Below are positions 7,278-14,716 of a stretch of 19,303 nucleotides of DNA, piece by piece; within the stretch, counting starts at the first letter, position 1, and each line of letters opens with the position of its first letter. A program made the position numbers and the translations under genes. Source of the stretch: Bacillota bacterium (lineage in GTDB: Bacteria > Bacillota_E > Symbiobacteriia > Symbiobacteriales > Symbiobacteriaceae); NCBI GenBank assembly GCA_003242675.1, contig QGVE01000044.1, positions 1 to 19,303 of the forward strand, written 5' to 3'. The notes beneath the pieces were generated by a model. The model was not told the DNA's origin. It saw only the letters and a program-made list of their open reading frames with translations, and made no database searches.

Positions 7278-8093
7278 CTACACGGCCTGCACGGCCGGGC
7301 TCGGCTGCGTGACGACGATGCACCGGGTGGGGCACTTCTCGGCGCAGAGCCCGCAGCCGTCGCACCCGCTGGGGTCGATGCAGGCGACGTTGTTCACCAG
7401 TGCAATGGTCTTCTGCGGGCACTGGCGCACGCACAGGCCGCAGGCGATGCAGCCGGCGCTGCAGACCTTGCGCACCTGCGGACCCCGGTCCAGGTTGCGG
7501 CAGGAGACCACCGTGGCCTGGGAGACCGGCACCAGGGCCAGGATCCCCTTCGGGCACTCCTGCGTGCAGAGGCCGCACCCGGTGCACTTTTCCCGGTCCA
7601 CCACGGGCAGGCCCGCCGCCTCGTCCATGAAGAGGGCGTCGAACGGGCACGCCCGCACGCAGGTGCCCAGCCCCACGCAGCCGTAGGAACAGGCCTTCGG
7701 CCCGCCGCCCGGCATGATCGCCGCCGCGCGGCAGTCCGCGATGCCCTGGTACAGGTAGGATCGCCGGGCCTTGGCATCGCTACCCACGCAGTGGACGTGG
7801 GCGACCAGCCGCTCGCCCACCGCGGCCTCCACCCCCAGCACCGCCGCGACCGCGGCGGCCGTCGCAGGGCCGCCGGCGGCGCAGGCGTCGGGCCTCGCCT
7901 CCCCGCGCACCAGGGCGGCGGCCAGGCCGTCGCAGCCCGGGAAGCCGCAGGCGCCGCAGTTGGCGCCGGGCAGCACCTGCCGCACCGCTGCGACCCGCTC
8001 GTCGGGCGGGACCGCGATCTTCACGGCGACGAAGGCCAGGCCCGCGCCCAACACCAGCCCCGCGCCCCCGAGCACCAGCACAGCCGTCAACAT
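7278..8093 (-). CDS. rnfB: Rnf complex iron-sulfur subunit RnfB
   Basis: This 271-residue subunit is the ferredoxin-accepting iron-sulfur protein of the Rnf ferredoxin:NAD+ oxidoreductase. One membrane helix (about 3-25) anchors it. A 4Fe-4S domain follows with Cys46, 49, 54 and 71 (NCGACGFPGC). Conserved Cys102 and Cys121 lead into four further cluster motifs: C135-x3-C-x5-C-x3-C149, CTGCGLCTQECP (170-180), CIACGLCVRQCP (215-225) and CDGCGLCAEKCP (244-254). This multi-cluster form is typical of clostridial RnfB and longer than the proteobacterial RsxB type. The ATG has GAGGTG upstream, and 16 bases separate it from rnfA. Confidence 0.97.
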   Translation of the reverse strand: MLTAVLVLGGAGLVLGAGLAFVAVKIAVPPDERVAAVRQVLPGANCGACGFPGCDGLAAALVRGEARPDACAAGGPATAAAVAAVLGVEAAVGERLVAHVHCVGSDAKARRSYLYQGIADCRAAAIMPGGGPKACSYGCVGLGTCVRACPFDALFMDEAAGLPVVDREKCTGCGLCTQECPKGILALVPVSQATVVSCRNLDRGPQVRKVCSAGCIACGLCVRQCPQKTIALVNNVACIDPSGCDGCGLCAEKCPTRCIVVTQPSPAVQAV

Positions 8094-8109
8094 GCTGCCA
8101 ACACCTCGC

Positions 8110-8697
8110 TCAGAAGAGGATGCCGCGGAAAAGGCCCTGGAAGCCCATGAACGCGAGGGCCATCAGGCCGGCCGCGAGGAAGGCGATGGGCATGCCCCGC
8201 ATCGCCGGCGGGATGTGCGCGCCCTCGATCCGCTCCCGCACGCCGGCAAAGAGCAGGGTCGACAGGGTCCAGCCGGCGCCCCCGGCGAAGCCGTTGATCA
8301 CCGAAGGCACGAAGCCGTAGCCCTCGGTCATGTTCAGCAGGGCGACGCCCAGCACCGCGCAGTTGGTGGTGAGCAGCGGCAGGTAGATGCCCAGGGCGGC
8401 GTAGAGCGGCGGGCTCACCCGCTGGATCACCATCTCCACCGTCTGCACCAGCGCGGCGATCACCAGGATGAAGGCCACCGTCTGCAGGTAGCCCAGCCCG
8501 AGCGGTTCCAGCAGCAGGCGCTGCAGGGGCCAGGTGATGGCCGAGGCCAGCGTCATCACGAAGACGACCGCGGCGCCCATGCCGTAGACCGTCTCCAGCT
8601 TGTTGGAGACCCCGAAGAACGGGCAGAGCCCCAGGAAGCGGGAGAAGATGTAGTTGTTGATCAGGATGCCGCCGACGAGGATGGCCAGGATCTCCAT
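8110..8697 (-). CDS. rnfA: Rnf complex membrane subunit RnfA
   Basis: This 195-residue integral membrane protein of the Rnf/Nqr family is homologous to NqrE and has six predicted helices. Cys25 in FLGLCPFFGV and Cys113 in LLTTNCAVLG sit in the two inverted half-repeats. In this family they pair with the matching cysteines of RnfE to hold an intramembrane iron-sulfur centre. The length is normal. The ATG follows the rnfE stop with no gap (TAA then ATG), so translation is likely coupled. Its partners RnfE, RnfD, RnfG, RnfC and RnfB are all in the operon. Confidence 0.97.
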   Translation of the reverse strand: MEILAILVGGILINNYIFSRFLGLCPFFGVSNKLETVYGMGAAVVFVMTLASAITWPLQRLLLEPLGLGYLQTVAFILVIAALVQTVEMVIQRVSPPLYAALGIYLPLLTTNCAVLGVALLNMTEGYGFVPSVINGFAGGAGWTLSTLLFAGVRERIEGAHIPPAMRGMPIAFLAAGLMALAFMGFQGLFRGILF

Positions 8698-9405
8698 TTA
8701 GACCGCCGCCTCCTTTCCGCCGGCCGCCGCGCCGCCCCCGGCGGCCGCGCCAGGCCCGGGTGCCGCCGGCGCCCGACGGGCCCGCGCGGCCTGCCGCTGC
8801 TGGAGCCAGGCCAGGCCCGCCATCAGGAACCCGATGACGAAGAACGCGCCGGCGGGCAGGAGCATGACCACGATCTCCAGCGGCAGGCCGGGGCCGAGCA
8901 GGGAGAGGCCGAAGAGCTTCAGGTTGCCGGTGCCGAGCAGCTCCCGCACGCCGCCGATGGCCATGAGCGAGACGGTGAAGCCCGCGCCCACGCCCACGGC
9001 GTCCGCCACCGAGAGCAGCGGGCCGTTCTTGGAGGCGAAGGCCTCCGCCCGGCCGAGGATGATGCAGTTCACGACGATGAGCGGGATGTAGATGCCGAGG
9101 ATGGCGTGCATCTGCGGCAGGTAGGCCTTCATCGCCATGTCGACGATGGTGGTGAAGGCGGCGACGATCACGATGTAGACCGGGATGCGCACCCGGTCAG
9201 GGATCGCCTTCCGGAGCAGGCTGATGATCAGCTCCGAGCAGGCCAGCACGAAGATCACGGCCAGGCCCATCCAGAAGCCGTTCTCCATGGCGGTGGTGAC
9301 GGCCAGCGACGGGCAGAGGCCGAGCAGCAGGCGAAACGGCGGGGCCTGGCGGAAGCCGTCGGTGAGCACGGTCCCCGGCGTCGGGGTCGAAGTGGGCTGC
9401 TTCAC
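8698..9405 (-). CDS. rnfE: Rnf complex membrane subunit RnfE
   Basis: This 235-residue NqrD homologue is the second of the pair of inverted six-helix subunits. Cys31 in LLGLCPSLAV and Cys114 in IVVNCIILGRAEAF match the iron-sulfur ligands of RnfA. The GTG at 9405 is preferred because a near-perfect GGAGGTGA lies five bases before it. The GTG at 9414, which overlaps the rnfG stop, falls inside that site. After the last helix a tail of about 35 residues (from about 200) is made almost only of Ala, Gly, Pro and Arg. This is probably a disordered cytoplasmic extension that many relatives lack. Confidence 0.95.
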   Translation of the reverse strand: MKQPTSTPTPGTVLTDGFRQAPPFRLLLGLCPSLAVTTAMENGFWMGLAVIFVLACSELIISLLRKAIPDRVRIPVYIVIVAAFTTIVDMAMKAYLPQMHAILGIYIPLIVVNCIILGRAEAFASKNGPLLSVADAVGVGAGFTVSLMAIGGVRELLGTGNLKLFGLSLLGPGLPLEIVVMLLPAGAFFVIGFLMAGLAWLQQRQAARARRAPAAPGPGAAAGGGAAAGGKEAAV

Positions 9406-9410
9406 GGCCC

Positions 9411-9983
9411 TCACCTCCCGGTCAGAAGCTGGCGGGCGGCGTCCAGCGCGGCATTGACGCCGTCCAGCACCGCACGGGACGAGATGGTGGCGCCGGTCAC
9501 GGCCTGGATCTCATTCCCGGCGGGGGGCTGGTTCTTCACGAGCGCGATGGGCGGGCGGAGCCCCAGGAACTGCTCCAGGAAGGCGGGCTCCGTCGCCTTG
9601 CTGCCGAGGCCGGGGGTCTCGCCGGCGGCGCTCAGCACCTTCAGCCGGTGCACCGTTCCGCCCGGCTCCACGCCCACCAGGAGCACGATCGGCCCGCCGT
9701 ACCCGCCGGGGGCCGCCTGCACGACGACGCCCACCAGCTGCCCCGCTGCGTCCAGCCCGCGCCAGGCCGCCTGCACCGGCCCGCCCGCGCCGGCCAGCTC
9801 CCCGGCCGGCACCTCCGCGAAGGAGGCCGCCCCGGGAAGCACCTCGGCCAGGCCCTCCTGCAGGGCCTTCGCCTCCATGGCCGCGATGAGGGGCGCGGTG
9901 ACCTCGTTCACGCCCGCCAGGGCCGCGCCCGCCAGGGTGGTGACCACCAGCAAGGTCAGGATCATCCGCATCGCCTCACGCAC
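9411..9983 (-). CDS. rnfG: Rnf complex flavoprotein subunit RnfG
   Basis: This 190-residue subunit has one N-terminal membrane helix (about 5-24) and an extracytoplasmic FMN-binding domain. FMN is attached by ApbE to the threonine of the S/T-G-A-T motif, here Thr166 in AVTGATISS (161-169). The ApbE recognition pattern is usually written D-x-x-(S/T)-G-A-T. Here the first position is Gln160 (codon CAG) rather than Asp. Upstream, GETPGLGSKA (121-130) is the conserved loop of this domain. The GTG start overlaps the rnfD stop by eight bases and is preceded by GGGGGGTGAAG. ATG codons at residues 5 or 7 are possible alternative starts. Confidence 0.95.
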   Translation of the reverse strand: MREAMRMILTLLVVTTLAGAALAGVNEVTAPLIAAMEAKALQEGLAEVLPGAASFAEVPAGELAGAGGPVQAAWRGLDAAGQLVGVVVQAAPGGYGGPIVLLVGVEPGGTVHRLKVLSAAGETPGLGSKATEPAFLEQFLGLRPPIALVKNQPPAGNEIQAVTGATISSRAVLDGVNAALDAARQLLTGR

Positions 9984-10953
9984 GGGGCTTCACCCCCCCG
10001 AAGGGCGCCGGGACGATGAACCGGTCAATCAAGGGCGTCGCGACGTTCATGAGCAGGATGGCGAAGAGCACGCCCTCCGGGTAGCCGCCGTAGAGCCGGA
10101 TCAGGACCGTGATCAGGCCGCACCCGACGGCGAAGATCCAGCGGCCCTGCGGTGTGATGGGGATGGTCACATAGTCGGTGGCCATGAAGAAGGCGCCCAG
10201 GATCGCGCCGCCGGCCAGAACGTGGTAGAGCGGGTCGCCGGTGAAGAGGCCGCCCTGCCCGCCCAGGATCCAGGAGAGCACCGCCAGGGTGCCCAGGAAG
10301 CCGGCCGGGATGCGCCAGTCGATGACCCGCCGCGCCAGCAGATAGGCCGCACCGATCAGCAGGAGCAGGGCCGACGTCTCACCCAGCGAACCGCCGACGG
10401 TGCCCAGGAAGAGAGCACGGTATGAGGGCAGGGGGCCCGCCAGCACCTCCGGGTCGAAGGGGCGGGGCAGGACCGCCAGCGGCGTCGCGGTCGTGACCGC
10501 GTCGAAGGGGCTGGTCCAGGTGGTCATCGCGGCGGGGAAGGACGCCAGGAGGAAGGCACGGGCGGCCAGGGCGGGGTTGACGAAGTTGTGGCCGAGGCCG
10601 CCGAAGGCCGCTTTGACCACGGCGATGGCGAAGGCGGCGCCCAGGACCGGCAGCCAGAGGGGCGAGGCGGGCGGCAGGGTCAGGGCGAGCAGGAGCCCCG
10701 TCACCAGGGCCGAGCCGTCGCCCAAGGTCGAGGGCTTGCCCGCCAGCCGGCAGCACGCCCACTCGGTCAGGGCGGCGGTGCCCACGCTGAGGGCGATGGT
10801 TGCCGCGGCGCGCCAGCCGAAGAAGCAGACGGCGCCCAGGGCCGCCGGCGTCAGGGCAATCAGGACGTCCCGCATGATGTGTCGGGTGGAGACGCCGGCC
10901 CAGAGGTGCGGGCTCGACGCCACCATCAGCTCGCCGGTCTCGGTCTTGCTCAT
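9976..10953 (-). CDS. rnfD: Rnf complex membrane flavoprotein subunit RnfD
   Basis: This 325-residue NqrB-like membrane subunit has about nine or ten helices. It carries covalent FMN on Thr157 in DAVTTATPLA (151-160), which keeps the full D-x-x-T-x-A-T pattern recognised by ApbE. GGLGHNFVNPALAARAFLL (118-136) and GDPLYHVLAGGAILGAFFMA, FFMATDYVTIPIT are conserved family blocks around the flavin and the conduction pathway. The ATG has GGGAGGGGGAG before it and overlaps the rnfC stop by four bases. RnfD and RnfG together pass electrons between the iron-sulfur centres and the NADH-side subunit. Whether Na+ or H+ is moved cannot be decided from this reading. Confidence 0.97.
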   Translation of the reverse strand: MSKTETGELMVASSPHLWAGVSTRHIMRDVLIALTPAALGAVCFFGWRAAATIALSVGTAALTEWACCRLAGKPSTLGDGSALVTGLLLALTLPPASPLWLPVLGAAFAIAVVKAAFGGLGHNFVNPALAARAFLLASFPAAMTTWTSPFDAVTTATPLAVLPRPFDPEVLAGPLPSYRALFLGTVGGSLGETSALLLLIGAAYLLARRVIDWRIPAGFLGTLAVLSWILGGQGGLFTGDPLYHVLAGGAILGAFFMATDYVTIPITPQGRWIFAVGCGLITVLIRLYGGYPEGVLFAILLMNVATPLIDRFIVPAPFGGVKPRA

Positions 10954-12293
10954 GCGCTCCCCCTCCCTCGGGCGGCCCGGCGGCCGAGTTCGTACTTGGC
11001 GAGTCGGATGGACTGGACCAGCGGGCGGCGGGCGGGGCAGACGTAGCTGCAGCAGCCGCACTCCATGCAGGCCCGCACGTGGTACCGCTCGGCCGTGTCC
11101 CAGTCGGAGGCCAGCGCCGCCTCGCAGAGCCGGGCGGGCACGAGGCCCATCGGGCAGGCCCCCACGCAGCGGCCGCAGCGGATGCACGGCCCCGCGGGGG
11201 TCTCGTCCAGGTCCTCGGGGCCCAGCAGGATGACCGAGCCCGTGGTCTTGATCACCGGGACATCGAGGTCGGGCTGTGCGATGCCCATCATCGGGCCGCC
11301 GGCGATCACCCGGGCCAGCGGGCCCGTCAGGCCGCCCGCGGCCTTCACCAGGTCCACGAAGGACGTCCCCAGCGGCACCAGCCAGTTGCCCGGGCAGGCC
11401 ACGCGGCCGCTCACGGTGACAATGCGGTGGGTGAGCGGACGGCCCTCGGCGAGGGCCGTGGCCGCGGCGGCGGCGGTGGCGACGTTCTGCACCACCACGC
11501 CCACGTCCAGCGGGATGCCGCCGACCGGCACCGCCCGCCGGAGCAGGGCCCAGACCAGCATCTTCTCGGCGCCCTGCGGGTAGCGCACGGGCAGGACCTC
11601 GACCGAAAGGGCGGGGTCTCCCGACACCAGCTGCGACAGCCGCGCGGCGGCGTCGGGCTTGTTGGCCTCGATGCCGATGATGCCGCGCCGGGCCCCGGTC
11701 GCCCGCATGAACAGCCGGAGCCCCAGGACCACCTTCTCCGGGTGCTCGAGCATGAGCCGGTGGTCCGAGGTGATGGCCGGCTCGCACTCGGCGCCGTTCA
11801 GGATCACCACGTCGGGCTCGGCCCCGGGCCGCGGCGTCAGCTTGACGGCGGCCGGAAAGCCGGCGCCGCCCATGCCCACCAGCCCCGCCTGCCGCACCCG
11901 GTCGCGGATGTAGGCCGGGTCCAGCGACTCCGGGTCGAGGTCCCAGCCCAGCCCCTCGGGCAGCCCTTCCCAGGGCTGGTCCTCGGGGGCCGCCTCGATG
12001 ATCACAGCCGGCTCCGTGCGGCCGCCGGGCGTGAGCCGGGGCTCCACGGCCACGACGGTGCCGCTCACGCTGGCGTGGACCGGCGCCGAGACCGGGGCCT
12101 CGGCGTCCCCGACGGGCTGGCCCAGGGCGACGGGATCGCCCTTCTTCACCAGCGGCTGGCAGGGCGCCCCGATATGCTGACGCAGGGGGATCACGACCCG
12201 CTCAGGGCGCGGCAGCGGCTGGGTTGCGCACGCCGCCGTCGTCTTGCGCTCAGCGGGATGGACGCCCCCGCGGAAGCGGGCCCACCAGTTCAT
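10950..12293 (-). CDS. rnfC: Rnf complex NADH-binding subunit RnfC
   Basis: This 447-residue peripheral subunit is the NAD(H) and FMN site of Rnf. The order is an N-terminal barrel-sandwich segment (30-100, with CQPLVKKGDPV and SGTVVAVEP), a Nuo51-like nucleotide-binding fold with GLVGMGGAGFPAAVK (137-151) and NGAECEP (166-172), an SLBB segment near 295-335 (TVSGRVACPG), and two 4Fe-4S motifs, CIRCGRCVGACP (370-380) and CMECGCCSYVCP (409-419). It ends soon after the second cluster, so it lacks the long Ala/Lys repeats of enterobacterial RsxC. The ATG is three bases after the upstream gene's stop, with GGGAGG in that gene's last codons. Confidence 0.97.
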   Translation of the reverse strand: MNWWARFRGGVHPAERKTTAACATQPLPRPERVVIPLRQHIGAPCQPLVKKGDPVALGQPVGDAEAPVSAPVHASVSGTVVAVEPRLTPGGRTEPAVIIEAAPEDQPWEGLPEGLGWDLDPESLDPAYIRDRVRQAGLVGMGGAGFPAAVKLTPRPGAEPDVVILNGAECEPAITSDHRLMLEHPEKVVLGLRLFMRATGARRGIIGIEANKPDAAARLSQLVSGDPALSVEVLPVRYPQGAEKMLVWALLRRAVPVGGIPLDVGVVVQNVATAAAAATALAEGRPLTHRIVTVSGRVACPGNWLVPLGTSFVDLVKAAGGLTGPLARVIAGGPMMGIAQPDLDVPVIKTTGSVILLGPEDLDETPAGPCIRCGRCVGACPMGLVPARLCEAALASDWDTAERYHVRACMECGCCSYVCPARRPLVQSIRLAKYELGRRAARGRGSA

Positions 12294-12296
12294 CTG

Positions 12297-12731
12297 CTAC
12301 GCCTCCCTCATGGAACTTCGCATCCGGGATTCACAGGCGCACCGCTCACCGGGCGCCACCACTCGGGCGCGCCGGTTGCGCTCCAGAAAGGCCACCGCCC
12401 CGTAGGCCAGCGCTGCACCGGCCAGGCCGGCGCCGAGGGCGGGCAGCGGGTCCCCGCCGAAGGCGGCGCTCCCCGAAAGCAGCCCCGCCAGGAAACCGGC
12501 GAGAGGGACCACGTAGGCCAGCGCCACCGCGCGCGCCGGCGAGGGGAGATCCGCCTCCACCACGACCGGCTGTCCGGGCTCCAGCGGGGCGGGCGACTCC
12601 ACCCACAGGTACCGCCCTCCGCCGGGCGCGTGCGCCCCGCAGGGGTGCGCGCACGCGGGGCAGGGGCTGACGGCGATCTGGACCCGGGCCACCCCGTCCT
12701 TCCAGCTCAGGACCGTCCCGTGCAGTCTCAT
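12297..12731 (-). CDS. RseC/MucC-family membrane protein (SoxR-reducing system type)
   Basis: This 144-residue protein has the layout of the RseC/MucC family. A short N-terminal domain carries a cysteine cluster, CPACAHPCGAH (Cys24, 27, 31). Two membrane helices follow (about 68-88 and 93-115), then a basic tail ending with a second Cys pair (131, 133). In E. coli RseC works with the Rnf-like Rsx complex to keep SoxR reduced, and relatives are often found beside rnf genes. Here it is the first gene of the rnf operon, three bases before rnfC. The ATG at 12731 has GGAGAAGGGG seven bases upstream. An earlier in-frame ATG at 12776 has no comparable site. No soxR gene is in the window, so the partner is unknown. 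Confidence 0.85.
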   Translation of the reverse strand: MRLHGTVLSWKDGVARVQIAVSPCPACAHPCGAHAPGGGRYLWVESPAPLEPGQPVVVEADLPSPARAVALAYVVPLAGFLAGLLSGSAAFGGDPLPALGAGLAGAALAYGAVAFLERNRRARVVAPGERCACESRMRSSMREA

Positions 12732-12802
12732 CGCGACACCCCTTCTCCACGTCTTACAGCACGGCAGCACCGGCACGCTCCGGGAAACTTTTTCACGCCC
12801 TA

Positions 12803-12832
12803 ATTGTCCGCCTTCGAAACGATTGCGGTCAA
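12803..12832 (-). promoter_or_regulatory. Probable sigma-A promoter of the rnf operon
   Basis: On the minus strand TTGACC (12827-12832) and GACAAT (12803-12808) are separated by 18 bases. This gives a start near 12796 and a leader of about 65 bases before the RseC-like ATG. Just downstream, GAAA-N3-TTTC forms a small dyad near 12784-12794 that could be an operator. This is the only good promoter seen ahead of the nine-gene operon. Confidence 0.5.
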
Positions 12833-12939
12833 CGCGCCGTCTCCCCCATCCTGCGCGTGGTTAAAACGGCGGCGCGGATGGGCTTTCGGTACTATGGATC
12901 GAGTGCGGAGTAGACCCTAGGGGGCCCAATTCGCTGCAC

Positions 12940-12980
12940 AAAAAAGACAAAGGAGCGATCCCCCAGTGGAGAACCGCTCC
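12940..12980 (-). terminator. Rho-independent terminator of the Nudix transcript
   Basis: Read on the minus strand, GGAGCG pairs with CGCTCC across 17 bases, whose inner part (TCTCC with GGGGA) adds more pairs. TTTGTCTTTTTT follows directly. Stem plus T tract is the classical form. It ends about 110 bases before the rnf promoter and so insulates it. Confidence 0.75.
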
Positions 12981-13082
12981 CTCCGGTTTACAGACTGAAA
13001 GTTTACATCGCGTTCAACCTTACGGCGAGTACTGCACACCCGGGCGCCGGCGGCCAGGCCGCGAGGGGCGCCGGAAAACGGT

Positions 13083-13670
13083 CTACCACGCCTGCGCCAA
13101 AATCTCCGCCACCTGCCGGTGCAGGGCGGCGCGATAGGCGAAGAGGCCCCGGCCCGTCGCTTGCATGGCCTCGGCAATCGGCCCGCAGAGCTCCTCCAGC
13201 GACCCCCACCGCACGTCCGCGATCTCCCGGGGGTCCTGGGTAGCAGGTTCCCCCTCCGCCTCCGCCCGCACCACGTGGGTGGTCCAGGGTTGCTCCTGCC
13301 CGTCGCACGTGAACGTGACGTGCACCCGCAGAAGGTAGCGGGTGACGCGCACGGAAAGCCCGGTCTCTTCCCGGCCCTCCCGGGCGGCGCCGGCGGAAAA
13401 CTCCTCGCCGGGCCTCACTCCGCCCCCCGGGGTGCGCCAGACGCCGGGCGGGTAGTGGTGCTTGCGGATCAGGGCCAGCCGCCCGGACGGGTCGAAGATG
13501 AAGAGCGTCACGTCGTGCAGGCGCGTCTGGCCGCGGGTGGAGGCGACCACCATCGCCATCTCATCGGCCTGGATCGGCCACCGCCACGTGAGGACCACGG
13601 GCCGGCCCAGCTCGGCCTCCGCCCGCGCCAGCACCTCGCCGGTCATGTGGGCCACGGCTGGTCTCGCCAC
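13083..13670 (-). CDS. Nudix hydrolase
   Basis: This 195-residue protein would hydrolyse a nucleoside diphosphate linked to another group. The Nudix box is complete: starting at the second Gly of PGGGVRPGEEF, G-x5-E-x7-RE-x-x-EE-x-G-L is met (GAAREGREETGL at its end), with Gly at the usually hydrophobic position after RE. RLALIRKHHYPPGVWRTPGGG before it is the typical preceding strand and loop. The N-terminal 45 residues precede the fold proper. GTG at 13670 gives the longest protein, with GGCGGAAG immediately upstream. GTG at 13655 or ATG at 13646 are also possible, so the start is uncertain. The substrate is not predictable. A terminator follows, and the phosphodiesterase gene lies 139 bases upstream on the same strand. 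Confidence 0.93.
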   Translation of the reverse strand: MARPAVAHMTGEVLARAEAELGRPVVLTWRWPIQADEMAMVVASTRGQTRLHDVTLFIFDPSGRLALIRKHHYPPGVWRTPGGGVRPGEEFSAGAAREGREETGLSVRVTRYLLRVHVTFTCDGQEQPWTTHVVRAEAEGEPATQDPREIADVRWGSLEELCGPIAEAMQATGRGLFAYRAALHRQVAEILAQAW

Positions 13671-13734
13671 CTTCCGCCACGTTTATGGCCCGCACGCGCA
13701 CGGGCGGACTTTACCATACGCATGCGGGCCCTTC

Positions 13735-13751
13735 GGCGGCCACGGGCCGCC
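13735..13751. other. Short GC-rich hairpin between the Nudix and phosphodiesterase genes
   Basis: GGCGGCC-acg-GGCCGCC forms a 7-bp perfect stem with a 3-base loop, 59 bases past the phosphodiesterase stop. No T run follows on the minus strand, so a terminator role is doubtful. It may be an mRNA end stabiliser. Confidence 0.4.
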
Positions 13752-13809
13752 ATTACAGGGCTACAGCGGATGTATGGTTCAACCGTCCGGGCCCCGAGTC
13801 CTGCCGCCG

Positions 13810-14550
13810 CTAGAGGTCGGCAGGCCACGTGCCCGTTCGCAGCGCTTTGCCATACCGGTCGGGATCGGCCCAGAAGCCCCGCTCCCGGGCTGCGGCGACC
13901 GCCGCATCCACATCGTAGGCCACCCGCCGCAGCTCGAACCGGGACCGGGCGGTGTCCAGCACGGCGTAGGCGGCCCGGCCGTCGCCGTCCAGCGAGAAGC
14001 CGACGGCCCCGGGGTTGGCCAGCCACCGCCCCTCGAACCGGAACGCGTACGGCTGGTGCACGTGGCCGCAGATGATCCAGTCGGCCTGCTCCCCCCGGAG
14101 CAGCGGGCGGATCTCGTCGGCGGCCATGGTGGGCACGATGCCCGTCACGGCGTCCTGCGGCGAGGCGTGGACGAACAGGACCGTCTGGCCGTCGGCCTCC
14201 AGCCGGTGGGAGAAGGGCAGGCCGGCCAGGTAGTCCAGGTCGGCGTCCGTGAGCTGCGAAAGGGGCCAGGCGAGGCCCGGCGGCAGCGGATCCGGCAGGG
14301 AGAACCCCTCGGGCAGCGGCCGGCGGGGCGTCCGGCCCGCCGCCATCACCAGGGCCACGTCCGTGTTGCCGTGCAGGCAGGGGATGCCCAGCTCCCGGAT
14401 CCTTCGGATGCACTCGGCCGGCTGCGGCCCCTTGAAGGCCAGGTCGCCCAGGCAGACCATCGCGTCCACGGACTCCGGGCCGATGTCGGCCAGCACCGCC
14501 TCGAGGGCCGCCAGGTTCCCGTGAATGTCGGAGAGGATAGCGATGCGCAC
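13810..14550 (-). CDS. YfcE/MJ0936-type metallophosphoesterase
   Basis: This 246-residue calcineurin-like phosphoesterase has all the metal-binding blocks: Asp8 and His10 in LSDIHGN, Asp36 in CLGDLAFKGP, Asn62 in LHGNTD, His128 in LFVHASP, and His163 and His165 in CGHVHQPY, followed by NPGAVG. The pattern belongs to the YfcE/MJ0936 group of small two-metal phosphodiesterases, which act on artificial phosphodiesters, and for which natural substrates are mostly unsettled. There is no signal peptide, so it is cytoplasmic. The ATG has GAGGTGG upstream. The gene is divergent from the MFS transporter. Confidence 0.93.
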   Translation of the reverse strand: MRIAILSDIHGNLAALEAVLADIGPESVDAMVCLGDLAFKGPQPAECIRRIRELGIPCLHGNTDVALVMAAGRTPRRPLPEGFSLPDPLPPGLAWPLSQLTDADLDYLAGLPFSHRLEADGQTVLFVHASPQDAVTGIVPTMAADEIRPLLRGEQADWIICGHVHQPYAFRFEGRWLANPGAVGFSLDGDGRAAYAVLDTARSRFELRRVAYDVDAAVAAARERGFWADPDRYGKALRTGTWPADL

Positions 14551-14582
14551 CGCGAGCCACCTCGCTTTGAAACTTCGTCCCC

Positions 14583-14612
14583 ATCTTACGACCCGCCTGG
14601 GGGCGCGGGCAA
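14583..14612 (-). promoter_or_regulatory. Candidate promoter of the phosphodiesterase gene
   Basis: TTGCCC (14607-14612) and TAAGAT (14583-14588) are separated by 18 bases on the minus strand, ending about 30 bases before the ATG. The match to sigma-A consensus is moderate (4/6 in each box). Confidence 0.35.
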
Positions 14613-14716
14613 GCCCAAACGGGCCGGGGTCCGGGCGGGAAATCGGCCGGTTCAGGGCGAACAGAATGAGGGCAGAGATCCAATCGGGGAGGCTGACCGC
14701 TACGTCGAGGGAACAG

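Larger units (their letters stand above)
12732..13082. other. Intergenic region between the rnf operon and the Nudix gene
   Basis: This 351-base stretch holds the rnf promoter (12803-12832), a Nudix terminator (12940-12980) and a GC-rich imperfect hairpin near 13044-13072 bounded by two GGCGCC palindromes. No credible coding frame was found; frames open here lack start sites and family features. The part at 12841-12939, less GC-rich than its surroundings, contains CCCTAGGG and nothing else recognisable. No riboswitch pattern such as an FMN element was seen. Confidence 0.6.

Noticed and set aside
7243..7650. Extension of ApbE upstream into rnfB, which would give 516 residues
   Set aside because: The added part is an out-of-frame reading of rnfB. 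The GTG at 7242 has a strong ribosome site and gives a normal ApbE with a membrane anchor.
7771..10425. A very long open frame (884 codons) on the plus strand opposite rnfB, rnfA, rnfE, rnfG and rnfD
   Set aside because: It is antisense to five clear genes, its translation is low-complexity and has no family features, and long antisense frames are expected at this G+C content.
12732..12803. Possible FMN riboswitch or Rex operator in the rnf leader
   Set aside because: No conserved FMN-element helices or TTGTGA-type Rex palindrome could be recognised; only a 4-base dyad is visible.
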